A DNA stretch of 64,000 nt from Streptomyces sp. NBC_00443 (GCF_036014175.1 NZ_CP107917.1:6510001-6574000); one strand, 5' to 3'; shown: positions 53,683 through 62,762, counted from the stretch's first letter. Notes: generated by a model not told the origin, from the sequence alone. A program made the numbers and translations.

Positions 53683-55317
53683 TCACGGATGGTCGCGGTC
53701 GAGGAACCAGAGGGTCCACAGCACCACCCCCAGCACCAGCCCGATCCGTGTCACCAGCCACCACCTGCTCCGTACGAAACGCCGGAGGGCCACCAGGGCC
53801 GGCTGCACGAAGCGTCCCGTGCGGATGCTCGTCATGAGGAACTCCCGCTCCAGCGGCGTCAGATCGGACGCCGGTCCGTCCGGCCCCAGGAACGCGTCCC
53901 GCGCGGCCAGCAGCCGGGCGCCCCGGTAGAGCGCGCCCGGATCCCGGTCCAGTTGCTCCCACTCCTTGGCCGCCTCCGTCAACCGGCGCTGCAGACGCAG
54001 CCGTTCGCGGTCCGCCTCCACCCAGCCGCGCAGCCGTGGCCAGGCGGTGATCAGCGCCTCGTGGGTGAGGTCCACGCCCGTGCCGTCGACGGTCACCAGC
54101 CGCGCCCGGACCAGCGCCTCCAGCACCGCCGCCGACTCCTCGGACCGGACCAGCTCGGCGCGCTCGGCCGGCCGCCGGGTGTCCGGCGCCTCGTCCCCCG
54201 GCGTGATCAGCCGCAGCAGCAGCGCGCGGGCGAGCTCGGTCTGCTCGGCCGTGAACCCCGCGAAGACCTCCTCGGCCGTGTGGGCCACCGCGCCCTGCAC
54301 TCCGCCGATCGCCCCGTACGCCTCCATCGTGAGCGTACGGGCCCGGCGGCGGCGCCACAGTTCGAGCAGGGCGTGGGACATCAGGGGAAGCGCGCCGGGC
54401 TCCCGCGCCACGTCGGAGACGATGCGGGCGGTCAGGGCGCGCTCCACGACCAGCCGCCCGGCCGCCGCCGGCTTCACGATCGCCTCCCGCACCTGCTCCG
54501 GCGACATGGGGCCGACCAGCAGGCTCGCCGCGTTGAGCGCGTCGACGAGGGCGTGATGGTCGGCGCACCGGCCGTAGAAGTCGGCACGCACCGCGATCAC
54601 GACGCGCAGCCGGGAGCCGTGGGCCTCAGCACGGGAGTGGAGCAGGCCGTCGATGAACTGCGTGCGCTCGCCCGGGTCCTGACAGAGTGTGAAGACCTCC
54701 TCGAACTGGTCGACCACGAGCAGCGTGTCCGTCTCGCCCTCGACCGGTTCGAGCAGTTCGCCGTGGGTGCGCAGCGGGGATGCGCCGGGCGTGCAGATGC
54801 GGATGGCGGCCGGCCGCCCGTCCCGCTCGCCGAGGCCGCGCAGCGCGGGGACGAGACCGGCCCGCATCAGCGAGGACTTGCCGCTGCCCGACGCCCCGAC
54901 GACGGCGACGAACCGGTGCTTGCCGACCAGGCCGACGAGATCCTCGACGAGTTGGTCGCGCCCGAAGAACAGCGCGCCGTCCTCCGTGCCGAACCGGGCG
55001 AGACCGCGATATGGCGCCGGCTCGTCCTCGGCGTCCGTCACGGGCTGCGCGGACAGTTCCCCGGCGAGCGCGTGCCAGCGAGGCTCCCACTCCTGCCTGC
55101 TGCCGTCACAGGCCTCGACGTAGGCCAGGGCCACCGGCAGCGACGGCAGCCGCTCGCCCGCGGCGGCGCCGGACAGGGTGGGGGCGGAGTATCCCGCGCG
55201 ACGGGCCATCTCCCGGTAGGTGGGACTGCCCGCCGCCCGGCGTAACTCACGCAGTTCATGGGCGAACCGCTGCACCGGTCCCTCCTGCGGATCCAGCGGT
55301 TTCTCGGCACGACCCAC
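53683..55317 (-). CDS. nSTAND1-type ATPase with helix-turn-helix head, no WD40 repeats
   Basis: 544 residues. An XRE-type helix-turn-helix is at residues 15-65 (YREMARRAGYSAPTLSGAAAG), then FFGRDQLVEDLVGLV, Walker A GASGSGKSS (141-149), Walker B TLLVVDQFEEVF and a helical nSTAND1 tail. One helix at the end (WWLVTRIGLVLGVVLWTLWFL). Family members usually continue into a long WD40 array; here the protein stops right after the helix. A TTA codon (Leu25, bases 55243-55245) makes translation depend on bldA. STAND ATPases often act as defence or signalling switches. Confidence 0.88.
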   Translation of the reverse strand: MGRAEKPLDPQEGPVQRFAHELRELRRAAGSPTYREMARRAGYSAPTLSGAAAGERLPSLPVALAYVEACDGSRQEWEPRWHALAGELSAQPVTDAEDEPAPYRGLARFGTEDGALFFGRDQLVEDLVGLVGKHRFVAVVGASGSGKSSLMRAGLVPALRGLGERDGRPAAIRICTPGASPLRTHGELLEPVEGETDTLLVVDQFEEVFTLCQDPGERTQFIDGLLHSRAEAHGSRLRVVIAVRADFYGRCADHHALVDALNAASLLVGPMSPEQVREAIVKPAAAGRLVVERALTARIVSDVAREPGALPLMSHALLELWRRRRARTLTMEAYGAIGGVQGAVAHTAEEVFAGFTAEQTELARALLLRLITPGDEAPDTRRPAERAELVRSEESAAVLEALVRARLVTVDGTGVDLTHEALITAWPRLRGWVEADRERLRLQRRLTEAAKEWEQLDRDPGALYRGARLLAARDAFLGPDGPASDLTPLEREFLMTSIRTGRFVQPALVALRRFVRSRWWLVTRIGLVLGVVLWTLWFLDRDHP

Positions 55318-55475
55318 GGTGGCTCCCCCTGTGCTCCCCGTCTGCTCTCCGTTCCGCGATCAGTGGCTCACGCTACGCGATGCCCCTTTGATAGGCGGCC
55401 CATCAGACGGCTGACCATCAATTTTCCAGCCAGTTGACTCCTGATCAGCGCCCCGAGCCAGACAAGGAGTCGGCC

Positions 55476-56954
55476 ATCACCACCGCGACCCGTGTATCCC
55501 CCGTCCGCCCGTCCGCGCCGCTCGGCCCGCCAGCCACCCGGCCCGGCACACCGGCCTGCGTCACCGTCCTCGCCCCGGCCGCCCTGGCCCTCGCCCTCGG
55601 CCTGTGGGGCATCCGCCGGCGGGGTTCGCTGTGGCAGGACGAGGCCGTCACGTACGACATGGCCCACCGCACGCTGCCCGACCTGTGGGTGACGCTGGGC
55701 GGGGCCGACGCGGTGCACGGCCTCTACTACCTGCTGATGCACGGCGTGTTCCGGCTGTGGGACGGCGGGCTCGTCGCCCTGCGGCTGCCCTCTGTGCTGG
55801 CCATGGCGGGCGCGGCGGCGGGGGTCGCGGCGCTGGGCCGGCGGCTGGCGGGACCGCGGGCGGGCCTGGCCGCGGGCCTGGTGTTCGCTCTGCTACCCGT
55901 CACCCAGCGCTACGCGCAGGAGGGCCGCGCGTACGCCCTGGTGACGGCGCTCGTCGTCGCCGAGACCTGGCTCCTGGTCAGGGCGAGCACCGCACGGCGC
56001 CGCGCCGCGTGGGCCGGATACGCCGTACTGGCCGCCGTGTCCGGCCTGCTGCACGAGTTCGCGCTGCCCGCGCTCGCCGCGCACGGTGTCGCCCTGCTCG
56101 CCGCCCGGGCGCCTCGGGCGGTCCTCGCGGCCTGGGCGACGGCCGCCTGTTGCGCGGTGGCGGCGGTCGTTCCCGTGGTGATGCTGAGCATGCGTCAGTC
56201 CCGGCAGGTCGCCTGGATCGAGGTGTCCTGGGACACCGACGTGCTGGGCTTCGCGCTGCTCGCGGGCGCCGGCATCGCCTGCGCGGCCGTTCACCGCCGG
56301 ACGGGGGGCTCCCGCGCACTCGCCGCACTCGCCCTGCCAATGCTCGTCCTGCCCCCGGCCTCGCTCCTGCTGGCGTCGGCGGTCAAGCCCCTCTACGTCG
56401 ACCGGTACGTGCTGTACGCGCAGGCGGGTCTCGCCCTCCTCGCGGGCGCCGCACTCGACGCGCTGTGGCGGGCCGGGCGTGCGCGCGTGGCCCTGGCGCT
56501 CGTGACCGCCGCCGGCGTGCTGGTCGCGCTGGGCCCGGTGGGGACGCATCTGCGCGGCCCGCAGAGCCGGATCGACGACGTCACCGCCGTATCCGACGCC
56601 TTACGGGAGACGGCGGTGCCCGGCGACGGTGTGCTCTTCCTGCCCGGCAGCCGCCGCGTCTGGGCGTTCGGCCACGAGCCCGCCTCCTACGGCGCACTCG
56701 ATCTCGCGCTCGCCGAGTCACGGCAGCGCTCGCACACGCTCTACGGCACCGAGTTGCCGCCCGCGGCCATCCGCGACCGGGTCCTGCTCGCCCCACGGGT
56801 CGTCGTGGTGCGCGAACCCGCACGCGAGCGCCACGAGGCGAGCGCGCGGGAGGAGGCGAAGGAAGCGACGCTACGCGACCACTTCACGCGATGCGACCGC
56901 ACAGCCGTCGGCACCGCGCGGATCGAGGTGTACGAGCGCGGCGACCACTGCTGA
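55476..56954 (+). CDS. GT-C glycosyltransferase (GT39/ArnT-like), probable ATC start
   Basis: About 492 residues with 10-12 helices. The catalytic first loop is RRGSLWQDEAVTYDMAHRTLPDLW (DE motif), followed by VHGLYYLLMHGVFRLWDGGLVALRLPSVLAMAGAA and QRYAQEGRAYALVTAL. The C-terminal soluble part ends RIEVYERGDHC. It transfers sugar from a polyprenyl-phosphate donor. I propose ATC at 55476 because AAGGAG (55464-55469) lies 6 bp before it; TTG at 55434 has no ribosome site. A TTA codon at 56601 suggests bldA control. Confidence 0.85.
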   Translation: MTTATRVSPVRPSAPLGPPATRPGTPACVTVLAPAALALALGLWGIRRRGSLWQDEAVTYDMAHRTLPDLWVTLGGADAVHGLYYLLMHGVFRLWDGGLVALRLPSVLAMAGAAAGVAALGRRLAGPRAGLAAGLVFALLPVTQRYAQEGRAYALVTALVVAETWLLVRASTARRRAAWAGYAVLAAVSGLLHEFALPALAAHGVALLAARAPRAVLAAWATAACCAVAAVVPVVMLSMRQSRQVAWIEVSWDTDVLGFALLAGAGIACAAVHRRTGGSRALAALALPMLVLPPASLLLASAVKPLYVDRYVLYAQAGLALLAGAALDALWRAGRARVALALVTAAGVLVALGPVGTHLRGPQSRIDDVTAVSDALRETAVPGDGVLFLPGSRRVWAFGHEPASYGALDLALAESRQRSHTLYGTELPPAAIRDRVLLAPRVVVVREPARERHEASAREEAKEATLRDHFTRCDRTAVGTARIEVYERGDHC

Positions 56955-57167
56955 CCACGCCCCCTGACCACGCCCACCCGACCGCTCGGGCCGCGACCCC
57001 GCCCCCGACCCCGGCTCGCGCCCCCGACCCCGGCTCGCGACCCGTGCCCCTCGGCCCCTGACCCGTGCCCCCGGCCCGCGACCCCGGCCCCTGGCCTGCG
57101 ACCCCCGACCCCCTGCCCGTGACCCCGGCCCCCGACCTGCGACCCCCGACCTGCGACCCCGTCCCCC
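56955..57167. repeat. C/G low-complexity spacer between the two glycosyltransferase genes
   Basis: A run of degenerate ACCCC-GGC/CCC-CGACC units (for example CCCCGACCCCGGCTCGCG) of about 210 bp. It is open in the second gene's frame and spells only Pro/Asp/Arg, so it is not likely to be coding. Confidence 0.75.
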
Positions 57168-57178
57168 AGGAGGACACC

Positions 57179-58684
57179 ATCACTCAGCAAGCCGACCGCG
57201 AGCTCGCCGACCGCGTCCATGACGGTCTCCCGACCGCCGTCCGGCCGGACCGGGCCGGGGCGAGGGGCCTGCACCTGATCGTTCCGGCCGTGGCCGCGCT
57301 GATCCTGGGCCTGTGGGGGATCGACCGGCAGGACAGCATGTGGCGCGACGAGTCCGTCACCTACCAGGTCGCCCACCGCCCGCTCGGTGAACTGTGGGGC
57401 CTGTTGGGCCACATCGATGCCGTGCACGGCCTGTACTACCTCCTCATGCACGCCGTCCTCGCCCTGTGGGACGGCGGGCTCGTCGCCCTGCGGCTGCCCT
57501 CGGTGCTGGCGACCGCCGGCGCGGCGGCCGGGGTTGGCGCGATCGGCGCCCGGCTGTCCGGACGGCTCGCCGGGACCCTGGCCGGGCTGGTGTTCGCGCT
57601 GCTGCCGGTGACGCAGCAGTACGCGCAGGAGGGCCGCTCGTACGCGCTGGTCACCGCTGCCGTCACCTGGGGGACGTACGCCTTCCTGCGCGCCGTCCGC
57701 GAGCCCGGCCCCCGCTGGTGGACCGCGTACGGCGTGCTGCTCGCGCTCGCCTGCTGGCTGCACGAGTTCGCTGCCCTGGCGATGGTGGCCCACGCGCTGA
57801 CACTGTGGCGACTGCGCGTGCCGAGGCGGGTGTGGCGGGGATGGGGCGCGGCGGCGGCCGGCGTGAGTCTCGGCCTGCTGCCCCTGATGGCGGTGAGCGC
57901 GGGACAGGCGGACCGGCAGCTCGGCTGGCTGGGTCGGCCCAGTATGAACGCGTGGCTGCAGTTCCTGGTCGTCTCCGTCGTCGCTGTGCTGCTCAGCCGG
58001 CTCCTGCTGCGCCGCCGCGGCGCTACCGAACTGACCGCGCTCGCCCTTCCGTTGCCGTTCGCCCCGACCGGTCTGCTCATGGTGGTCTCCCTCGCCAGGC
58101 CGTGGTACGTCGAGCGGTACGTCCTGTACGGGATGACGGGACTGGCGTTGCTGACCGGCGCCGCCCTGGCCCACGCCATCCGGCGAAGCCGCCGTCTCGC
58201 CGGGCCGGTCCGCGCCCTGACGGCCTGTCTGGCGGCCGGTACGGCGGTCGCGGTGCTGCTGCCGTGGTCGCTGCTGGTGCGCTCGCCCGAGAGCCGCAAG
58301 GACGATGTGGTCGCCGTCGCCCGGGCCGTCGAGGACTCGGCCCGCGACGGGGACGCCGTCCTGTTCATGCCCGCCCGACGCCGGGAATGGCTGCTGTCCT
58401 ATCCGGCCGTGCTCGGCCGCCTGGACGACGTGGCCCTCGCCGAGTCCCCGACGGCCTCGCACACCCTGCAGGGCACCGAACTGCCCGCCGACACCATCCG
58501 GCGCCGCGTTCTCGCCGCCGACCGGGTCATCGCGCTGACCGACCCGGCGGGTCAGCCGCTCGACCCCTTTCCGCAGGAGAAGATCAAACGCCAGATATTG
58601 AAGACTCAATTCCGGATCTGTGACCGGATCGCGGTCCACGGCGCACAGGTCTTGGTGTACGCCCGCCCCGGCCACTGCACATGA
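57179..58684 (+). CDS. GT-C glycosyltransferase, tandem paralogue, probable ATC start
   Basis: About 501 residues, clearly paralogous to the previous enzyme: same LWGI-R-x-S-W-x-DE-VTY, DAVHGLYYLLMHAVLALWDGGLVALRLPSVLA and QQYAQEGRSYALVTAA segments. A perfect AGGAGG (57168-57173) is 5 bp before the ATC at 57179. In-frame alternatives (GTG at 57065 or 57119) lie inside the low-complexity spacer. The C-terminal VLVYARPGHCT mirrors the paralogue. Polyprenyl-sugar transferase at the membrane; the pair probably act on the same glycan. Confidence 0.85.
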   Translation: MTQQADRELADRVHDGLPTAVRPDRAGARGLHLIVPAVAALILGLWGIDRQDSMWRDESVTYQVAHRPLGELWGLLGHIDAVHGLYYLLMHAVLALWDGGLVALRLPSVLATAGAAAGVGAIGARLSGRLAGTLAGLVFALLPVTQQYAQEGRSYALVTAAVTWGTYAFLRAVREPGPRWWTAYGVLLALACWLHEFAALAMVAHALTLWRLRVPRRVWRGWGAAAAGVSLGLLPLMAVSAGQADRQLGWLGRPSMNAWLQFLVVSVVAVLLSRLLLRRRGATELTALALPLPFAPTGLLMVVSLARPWYVERYVLYGMTGLALLTGAALAHAIRRSRRLAGPVRALTACLAAGTAVAVLLPWSLLVRSPESRKDDVVAVARAVEDSARDGDAVLFMPARRREWLLSYPAVLGRLDDVALAESPTASHTLQGTELPADTIRRRVLAADRVIALTDPAGQPLDPFPQEKIKRQILKTQFRICDRIAVHGAQVLVYARPGHCT

Positions 58685-58892
58685 CCGCGGCACATAACTT
58701 TTGAACGCGCTCGAATGTCTGTTATCTGGCGATTCTGTCCCCGAATTGACCTGGTGGAACGTGCGGGGGCGTGTGAGGATCCGATCGAACGACGACGGGG
58801 GTCGTTCCCGACCCCCGTATGCGTGGACCGCGTGTACCTCGTCGATCGCTGACCTGGTCGAGGGTGCGCCGGCAAACGACCCTGGGGGATTG

Positions 58893-60038
58893 TTGATATC
58901 GGTTCGCCTGGCTTCTGACGCACTCATGGACGCGAGATTCGTGGTTTCCCCGTTGGCCCAGATCGGACTGCTGCTCAATTTCGGCCTGCCGGCCGTCGGC
59001 GCCGGGCACCTTTCGGAGCGGCCGCCGGGAAAGGTGCTGAGGAGTCCCGACGTCGCCCTGCTCATGGCGTTACGCAGGGAGAAGCGCGACTACGTGCCGG
59101 GCTTCATGTTCGCCGACGCGGACGGGCACGCGTCCCTGGAGGAGGAACTCCGGCAAGTGGCCGACGCGCCCGGCGATGTGATCGCCCATCAGATGCACCG
59201 GTTCATGAAGTCCGCGCGGGGCGGCGATCGGTGGGAGTCCGGCGAACTGCGCCGGATCACCGCCGCGCTGGAGGGCGGCGAGCGGGCGTTCGCCCGGCGG
59301 ATCGCCGACGAGCTGGGACATTTCTGGACCGCGTGCGTGTCCGCGCGATGGAACGCGTTGCGCCCGCTCATGGAAGGTGACATCCGGCACCGCGCCGCGT
59401 CCATGGCCGAGCGCGGACTGGCCGCCACACTCAACTCCCTGCACCCCGGGGTCTCGTACGAATCGGGCACGCTCCACATCCAGGACGCGTCCGTGCGGAA
59501 CGTCATCGAGACCAGGCGCATCGTGCTGCACCCCTCGCCGCTGGTGAGCACGTGGCAGCTGCGGCACGACCCCTGGGGCGAGGACGGGACGCATCTCTCC
59601 TACCCGGTGCGCCCCGGCCCGAAGGGCGAACTCCGCTCCGACGACCCGGCCGAGGCGGACTCCCTGGGCCAGGTCATCGGGCAGGCCCGGCTGCTCCTGC
59701 TGGCGGATCTGGGCAGCTCCCGCACCACCACGGAACTCGCCGAGCGCCACCACATGAGTGCCTCCACCGTGTCGTACCACCTGACCCGCATGTACCGGGT
59801 CGGACTGCTCAACCGCACCCGCGAAGGCAGCCGGGTCTACTACCAGCGAACCCCCGAAGCGGACCGCCTGGTCACCCGCCGCGCCCGCCGTCACGTGACC
59901 CCGCACGCGAACCACACGGCCTTGCCGCCCTCCGCGCAGCGTGCCACGCCCCACTTGTCGGCCAGCGCGTCCAGCAGCACGAGGCCACGCCCGTTCTCCG
60001 CGCCGAGGCACAGGCCGCACGACGGTGCCGGGAGCTGA
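58893..60038 (+). CDS. Winged-helix transcriptional regulator (DUF5937/ArsR-like)
   Basis: About 381 residues. The N-terminal two thirds is the sensor region (ISVRLASDALMDARFVVSPLAQIG ... VIETRRIVLHPSPLVSTW), typical of the DUF5937 group. The winged helix is at about residues 270-325 (QARLLLLADLGSSRTTTELAERHHMSASTVSYHLTRMYRVGLLNRTREGSRVYYQRTP). TTG start chosen to include the conserved N-terminal strand; ATG at 58926 is possible. A TTA codon at 59070. The last 45 residues run antisense to the next gene and may reflect a lost stop. Confidence 0.82.
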   Translation: MISVRLASDALMDARFVVSPLAQIGLLLNFGLPAVGAGHLSERPPGKVLRSPDVALLMALRREKRDYVPGFMFADADGHASLEEELRQVADAPGDVIAHQMHRFMKSARGGDRWESGELRRITAALEGGERAFARRIADELGHFWTACVSARWNALRPLMEGDIRHRAASMAERGLAATLNSLHPGVSYESGTLHIQDASVRNVIETRRIVLHPSPLVSTWQLRHDPWGEDGTHLSYPVRPGPKGELRSDDPAEADSLGQVIGQARLLLLADLGSSRTTTELAERHHMSASTVSYHLTRMYRVGLLNRTREGSRVYYQRTPEADRLVTRRARRHVTPHANHTALPPSAQRATPHLSASASSSTRPRPFSAPRHRPHDGAGS

Positions 60039-60205
60039 TCCGACCCGTCCGCGACCTCCACGCGAACTCCTGCCGCCTGCCGCAGGATCAGCACCTCACA
60101 ACGCCGGTCCGGAACATGCCGTACGACATTGGCGACCAGCTCGGTCACGCCCAGCAACAGGTCCCGAAGTGGGCCGAGTTGCGTGAGAGGGGCCGCTGCG
60201 TGCAC
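59891..60205 (-). CDS. ATP-binding (HATPase_c-type) protein, probably N-terminally truncated
   Basis: 104 residues. GVTELVANVVRHVPDRRCEVLIL contains the N-box of a GHKL ATPase (ELVANVVRH); VRVEVADGS and GRGLVLLDALADKWGV are the G boxes. Such anti-sigma-like proteins usually pair with an XRE regulator in Streptomyces. The putative GTG start (60205) falls in the GTGCAC palindrome that is also the start of the opposed XRE fragment, so the true N-terminus may be missing. Confidence 0.65.
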   Translation of the reverse strand: MHAAAPLTQLGPLRDLLLGVTELVANVVRHVPDRRCEVLILRQAAGVRVEVADGSDQLPAPSCGLCLGAENGRGLVLLDALADKWGVARCAEGGKAVWFACGVT

Positions 60206-60345
60206 ATCAACACCCTGGACCCGGGCGCCTCGCCACTCGACTACTACGGCTTCGAACTACGCCGCTACCGCGAGGCCGCCGGGCTGACCCAGAAGCAGCT
60301 CGGGGACATCGTGTACTGCACAGGGTCGCTGGTCGGGCAGATCGC
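60200..60345 (+). pseudogene. 5' fragment of an XRE-family regulator, cut off inside its helix-turn-helix
   Basis: HINTLDPGASPLDYYGFELRRYREAAGLTQKQLGDIVYCTGSLVGQI is the start of a common Streptomyces XRE regulator (LDPxASPLxYYGFELRRYREAAGL...GSLVGQIE). It breaks off after GQI, where the sequence turns into another gene. Family proteins are about 270 residues; only 48 remain. The usual ATP-binding partner is opposite. Confidence 0.85.
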
Positions 60346-60525
60346 GCGATCATCGTCACCGGCAACCACTGGGTCCTCGACGCGGTCGGCGGTGCGGCCG
60401 TCGTGGGTGCGGGCTTCGGGATGACGTACCTGTTCCAGGGGCCGCGGGCCCGGCTGGTCACGGCACAGGCCGAGAAGGTCAGCAGTGACTCCCAGGCTCC
60501 GGCGAAGGAGGGTACTCCGAGCTGA
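60346..60525 (+). pseudogene. 3' fragment of a PAP2 phosphatase gene
   Basis: From base 60346 the frame reads AIIVTGNHWVLDAVGGAAVVGAGFGMTYLFQ and stops at 60525. It matches the C-terminal catalytic region (TGNHWVLDAVGGAVVVGA) of the intact gene at 49963-52023. There is no start or upstream PAP2 portion. The join to the XRE fragment is a clean break at about 60343-60347. Confidence 0.9.
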
Positions 60526-62164
60526 TCCGGTACGTGCCGGGGGCGGTGACGGTGAGGCGGGTGAACTCGCCCTGCCGGGTGAGACAGCCGCCGCCGTCGG
60601 CGTGCAGCCAGGGCGAGTAGGCGACGCGTACGGTCGCCGATCCGGCCCGGGACATGCGGACGACGAGGTCGGCGCTGGACGTCGACACGATGCTCGCGGG
60701 ATCGGAGACGAGGGGTACGGCGTCCCGTACCCGGAAGATCCGCCAGTGCTCGTCCTGCCACACGGGCTCCAGCCACTCGGGCCGGTCCTCGCGTATGAGC
60801 CGGGCCTCGACCTTGGCGTACCCGTCGGGTTTGCCCAGCGGGAGGACGACGTATCCGACGGCCCAGCGGTCCAGCCACTTCCGGTAGGTCGCCGCGGAGA
60901 ACGACCCGTCGTAGAAGAGCCGGGCCCGCTCCATGTCCAGCTGGCGGTTCCAACCGCGGGCCATGTTCACGTGCGGGGCGAGCCCGCTGGCCTCGCGGTG
61001 GTTGCGGGCCGGGACGACCTCGACGCGGGTGAGGTCGGCGCCGAGATGGTCCAGGGCGCGGACCACCCCGTGGGTCTCGGTGGCCCAGGCGGGCACGGTG
61101 GTGGAGACGTAGAGATCGTCGCCGGTCTTCTTGGTGACCCAGCCGACCGAGAGGACGAGGGCGGCGATCAGCAGGTTCCGGCGGACCTTCGCGAGACGGG
61201 GCTGGGCCACCAGGACGGCGAGGAGGGCCGCGGGCGCGAACAGCTCGGCGAAGCGCTCGACGTTCGTGCCGATGGGGGAAGGGATGAGATACGTCAGGAC
61301 CGCCCCGGCCGCGTACACGGCACCGCTCCAGCGTGCGACGCGCCAGGAGCGCGGGGCGAGGAAGGTGACGGCCAGGCCCAGGAAGAAGGGCGGCCATATT
61401 CGGTCGGCGAACATCAACTGCTCGCCCTTGAAGGGGAAGAGGAGAGTCGTCACGCCGACGGTGACGGCGGGCGGAAGCAGGAGAGTGAGGGCGCGGGCCC
61501 ACTCGCGGGTGAGGAGGAACGCGGCACCCACGACGACGAGGAACAGCCCTGCCACCGGGCTCGCCATCGTCGCCAGGGCGGCGTACGCGGCGGCGAGGAC
61601 GACCCGCTTCTCACGGGTCAGCAGCAGACAGGCGGCGAGTCCGAAGGCCACCCCGAGCGCGAAGGTGGTGCGCCCGGAGGCCACGTTGCACCACAGGGCG
61701 AAGGCCGCGAGCAGGGCCGGGCCGAGGGGGCGCGGGATGCCCTTGGCGCGCGTGATGAGGACTGCCGCCAGCCAGGTGGCGGCGAGCCCGGAGACGACGG
61801 TGACCGTGCGGACGCCGAGCGCGGCCATCAGGTACGGCGAGATCAGGCTGTAGTTGGCGGTGTGCGTGCCGCCGTACCAGAACAGGTTGTAGGCCGAACC
61901 GCCGTGCCGGGTGGCGAAGCCGGTCCAGGCGTCCTGCGCCGCCAGGTCGCCGCCGCCGGTGGCGAGGAACAGGGCCCAGATCGCGTAGAGGGGGACGGTG
62001 GGGAGGGTGGCCAGGAGAGGTATTCGGTGGCGGCTCCAGACCCTGTCCAGCAGCCGCTCCCGGGCAGGCGGTGCCTGCTGCGGGGCGCTCGGGCGGGTGC
62101 GGGTGCTGGTGAGGTCGGCTTGGGCCACGTGATCGAAGACGTGGAATCGGGTGGGAACGTTCAC
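60479..62164 (-). CDS. Polytopic membrane protein of unknown function (GT-C-like)
   Basis: 561 residues with about 12 helices and a soluble C-terminal region (WNRQLDMERARLFYDGSFSAATYRKWLDRWAVGYVVLPLG). Features: AQDAWTGFATRHGGSAYNLFWYGGTHTANYSLISPYLMAALGV and NVASGRTTFALGVAFGLAA. It recalls membrane glycosyltransferase-like proteins that Streptomyces annotations often call MFS, but I do not recognise specific residues. GTG start. Its 3' end overlaps the PAP2 fragment by 47 bp. Confidence 0.75.
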   Translation of the reverse strand: MNVPTRFHVFDHVAQADLTSTRTRPSAPQQAPPARERLLDRVWSRHRIPLLATLPTVPLYAIWALFLATGGGDLAAQDAWTGFATRHGGSAYNLFWYGGTHTANYSLISPYLMAALGVRTVTVVSGLAATWLAAVLITRAKGIPRPLGPALLAAFALWCNVASGRTTFALGVAFGLAACLLLTREKRVVLAAAYAALATMASPVAGLFLVVVGAAFLLTREWARALTLLLPPAVTVGVTTLLFPFKGEQLMFADRIWPPFFLGLAVTFLAPRSWRVARWSGAVYAAGAVLTYLIPSPIGTNVERFAELFAPAALLAVLVAQPRLAKVRRNLLIAALVLSVGWVTKKTGDDLYVSTTVPAWATETHGVVRALDHLGADLTRVEVVPARNHREASGLAPHVNMARGWNRQLDMERARLFYDGSFSAATYRKWLDRWAVGYVVLPLGKPDGYAKVEARLIREDRPEWLEPVWQDEHWRIFRVRDAVPLVSDPASIVSTSSADLVVRMSRAGSATVRVAYSPWLHADGGGCLTRQGEFTRLTVTAPGTYRISSEYPPSPEPGSHC

Positions 62165-62243
62165 TGGCGGCTGAAGTGGCTACGTCTCCTCCGCTTCAGG
62201 CCGGGGCATCGGCGGCCGTCGCCGTGGACCGTCGGTGCGCCTG

Positions 62244-62678
62244 TCAGGCCGCCTGGGTGAGTTCGGCGCGGCCGAAGAGCAGGGCGTAGCCGGCCGGGAG
62301 TTGGGCGAGGATGCGGGTGAGGAGGTCCTCGCCGGCGAGCTGGGCCACGATCCGAAGGACGGTGCCGGTGTCCCAGCGGGTGGTGGCCGCTGTGCCGCCG
62401 GTGCGGTGCGCCAGGTCCTTGACGAAGCCCCAGCCGGTGAGAGGGGCGGTGGCCGGGATCGCGGACGTGAAGGTGACGGCGGCCTCATGCGGCAGCCTGG
62501 CCGCGAGCTCCACGCGTTCATCGCCCGTGAGCTGGCGCCCGAACGCGGCCAGCACGGCGTGCACAGCCTCCTCGGCCTGTGCCCGGGTGGCATAGGCGCC
62601 TTCGTAGCGCACTCGTTCCAGCATCTGCTCGAACGTGATGCCCGCGGTGTACCGGCGCGGCTGCTGCTGGGAGAACAT
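62244..62678 (-). CDS. DUF2267 family protein
   Basis: 144 residues. ITFEQMLERVRYEGAYATRAQAEEAVHAVLAAFGRQLTGDERVELAARLPHEA and DTGTVLRIVAQLAGEDLLTRILAQLPAGYALLFGRAELTQ follow the DUF2267 pattern of two helical repeats. Function unknown; commonly beside Hsp20 or stress genes, as here. Confidence 0.87.
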   Translation of the reverse strand: MFSQQQPRRYTAGITFEQMLERVRYEGAYATRAQAEEAVHAVLAAFGRQLTGDERVELAARLPHEAAVTFTSAIPATAPLTGWGFVKDLAHRTGGTAATTRWDTGTVLRIVAQLAGEDLLTRILAQLPAGYALLFGRAELTQAA

Positions 62679-62762
62679 CGCTGACGTGCTTGCCTTTCTC
62701 GTCGAAGTCGTCGCGAGGCGGCGGCCGGGGGACTATTCCGCCGGCCACCGGTGTCGCGCAGG

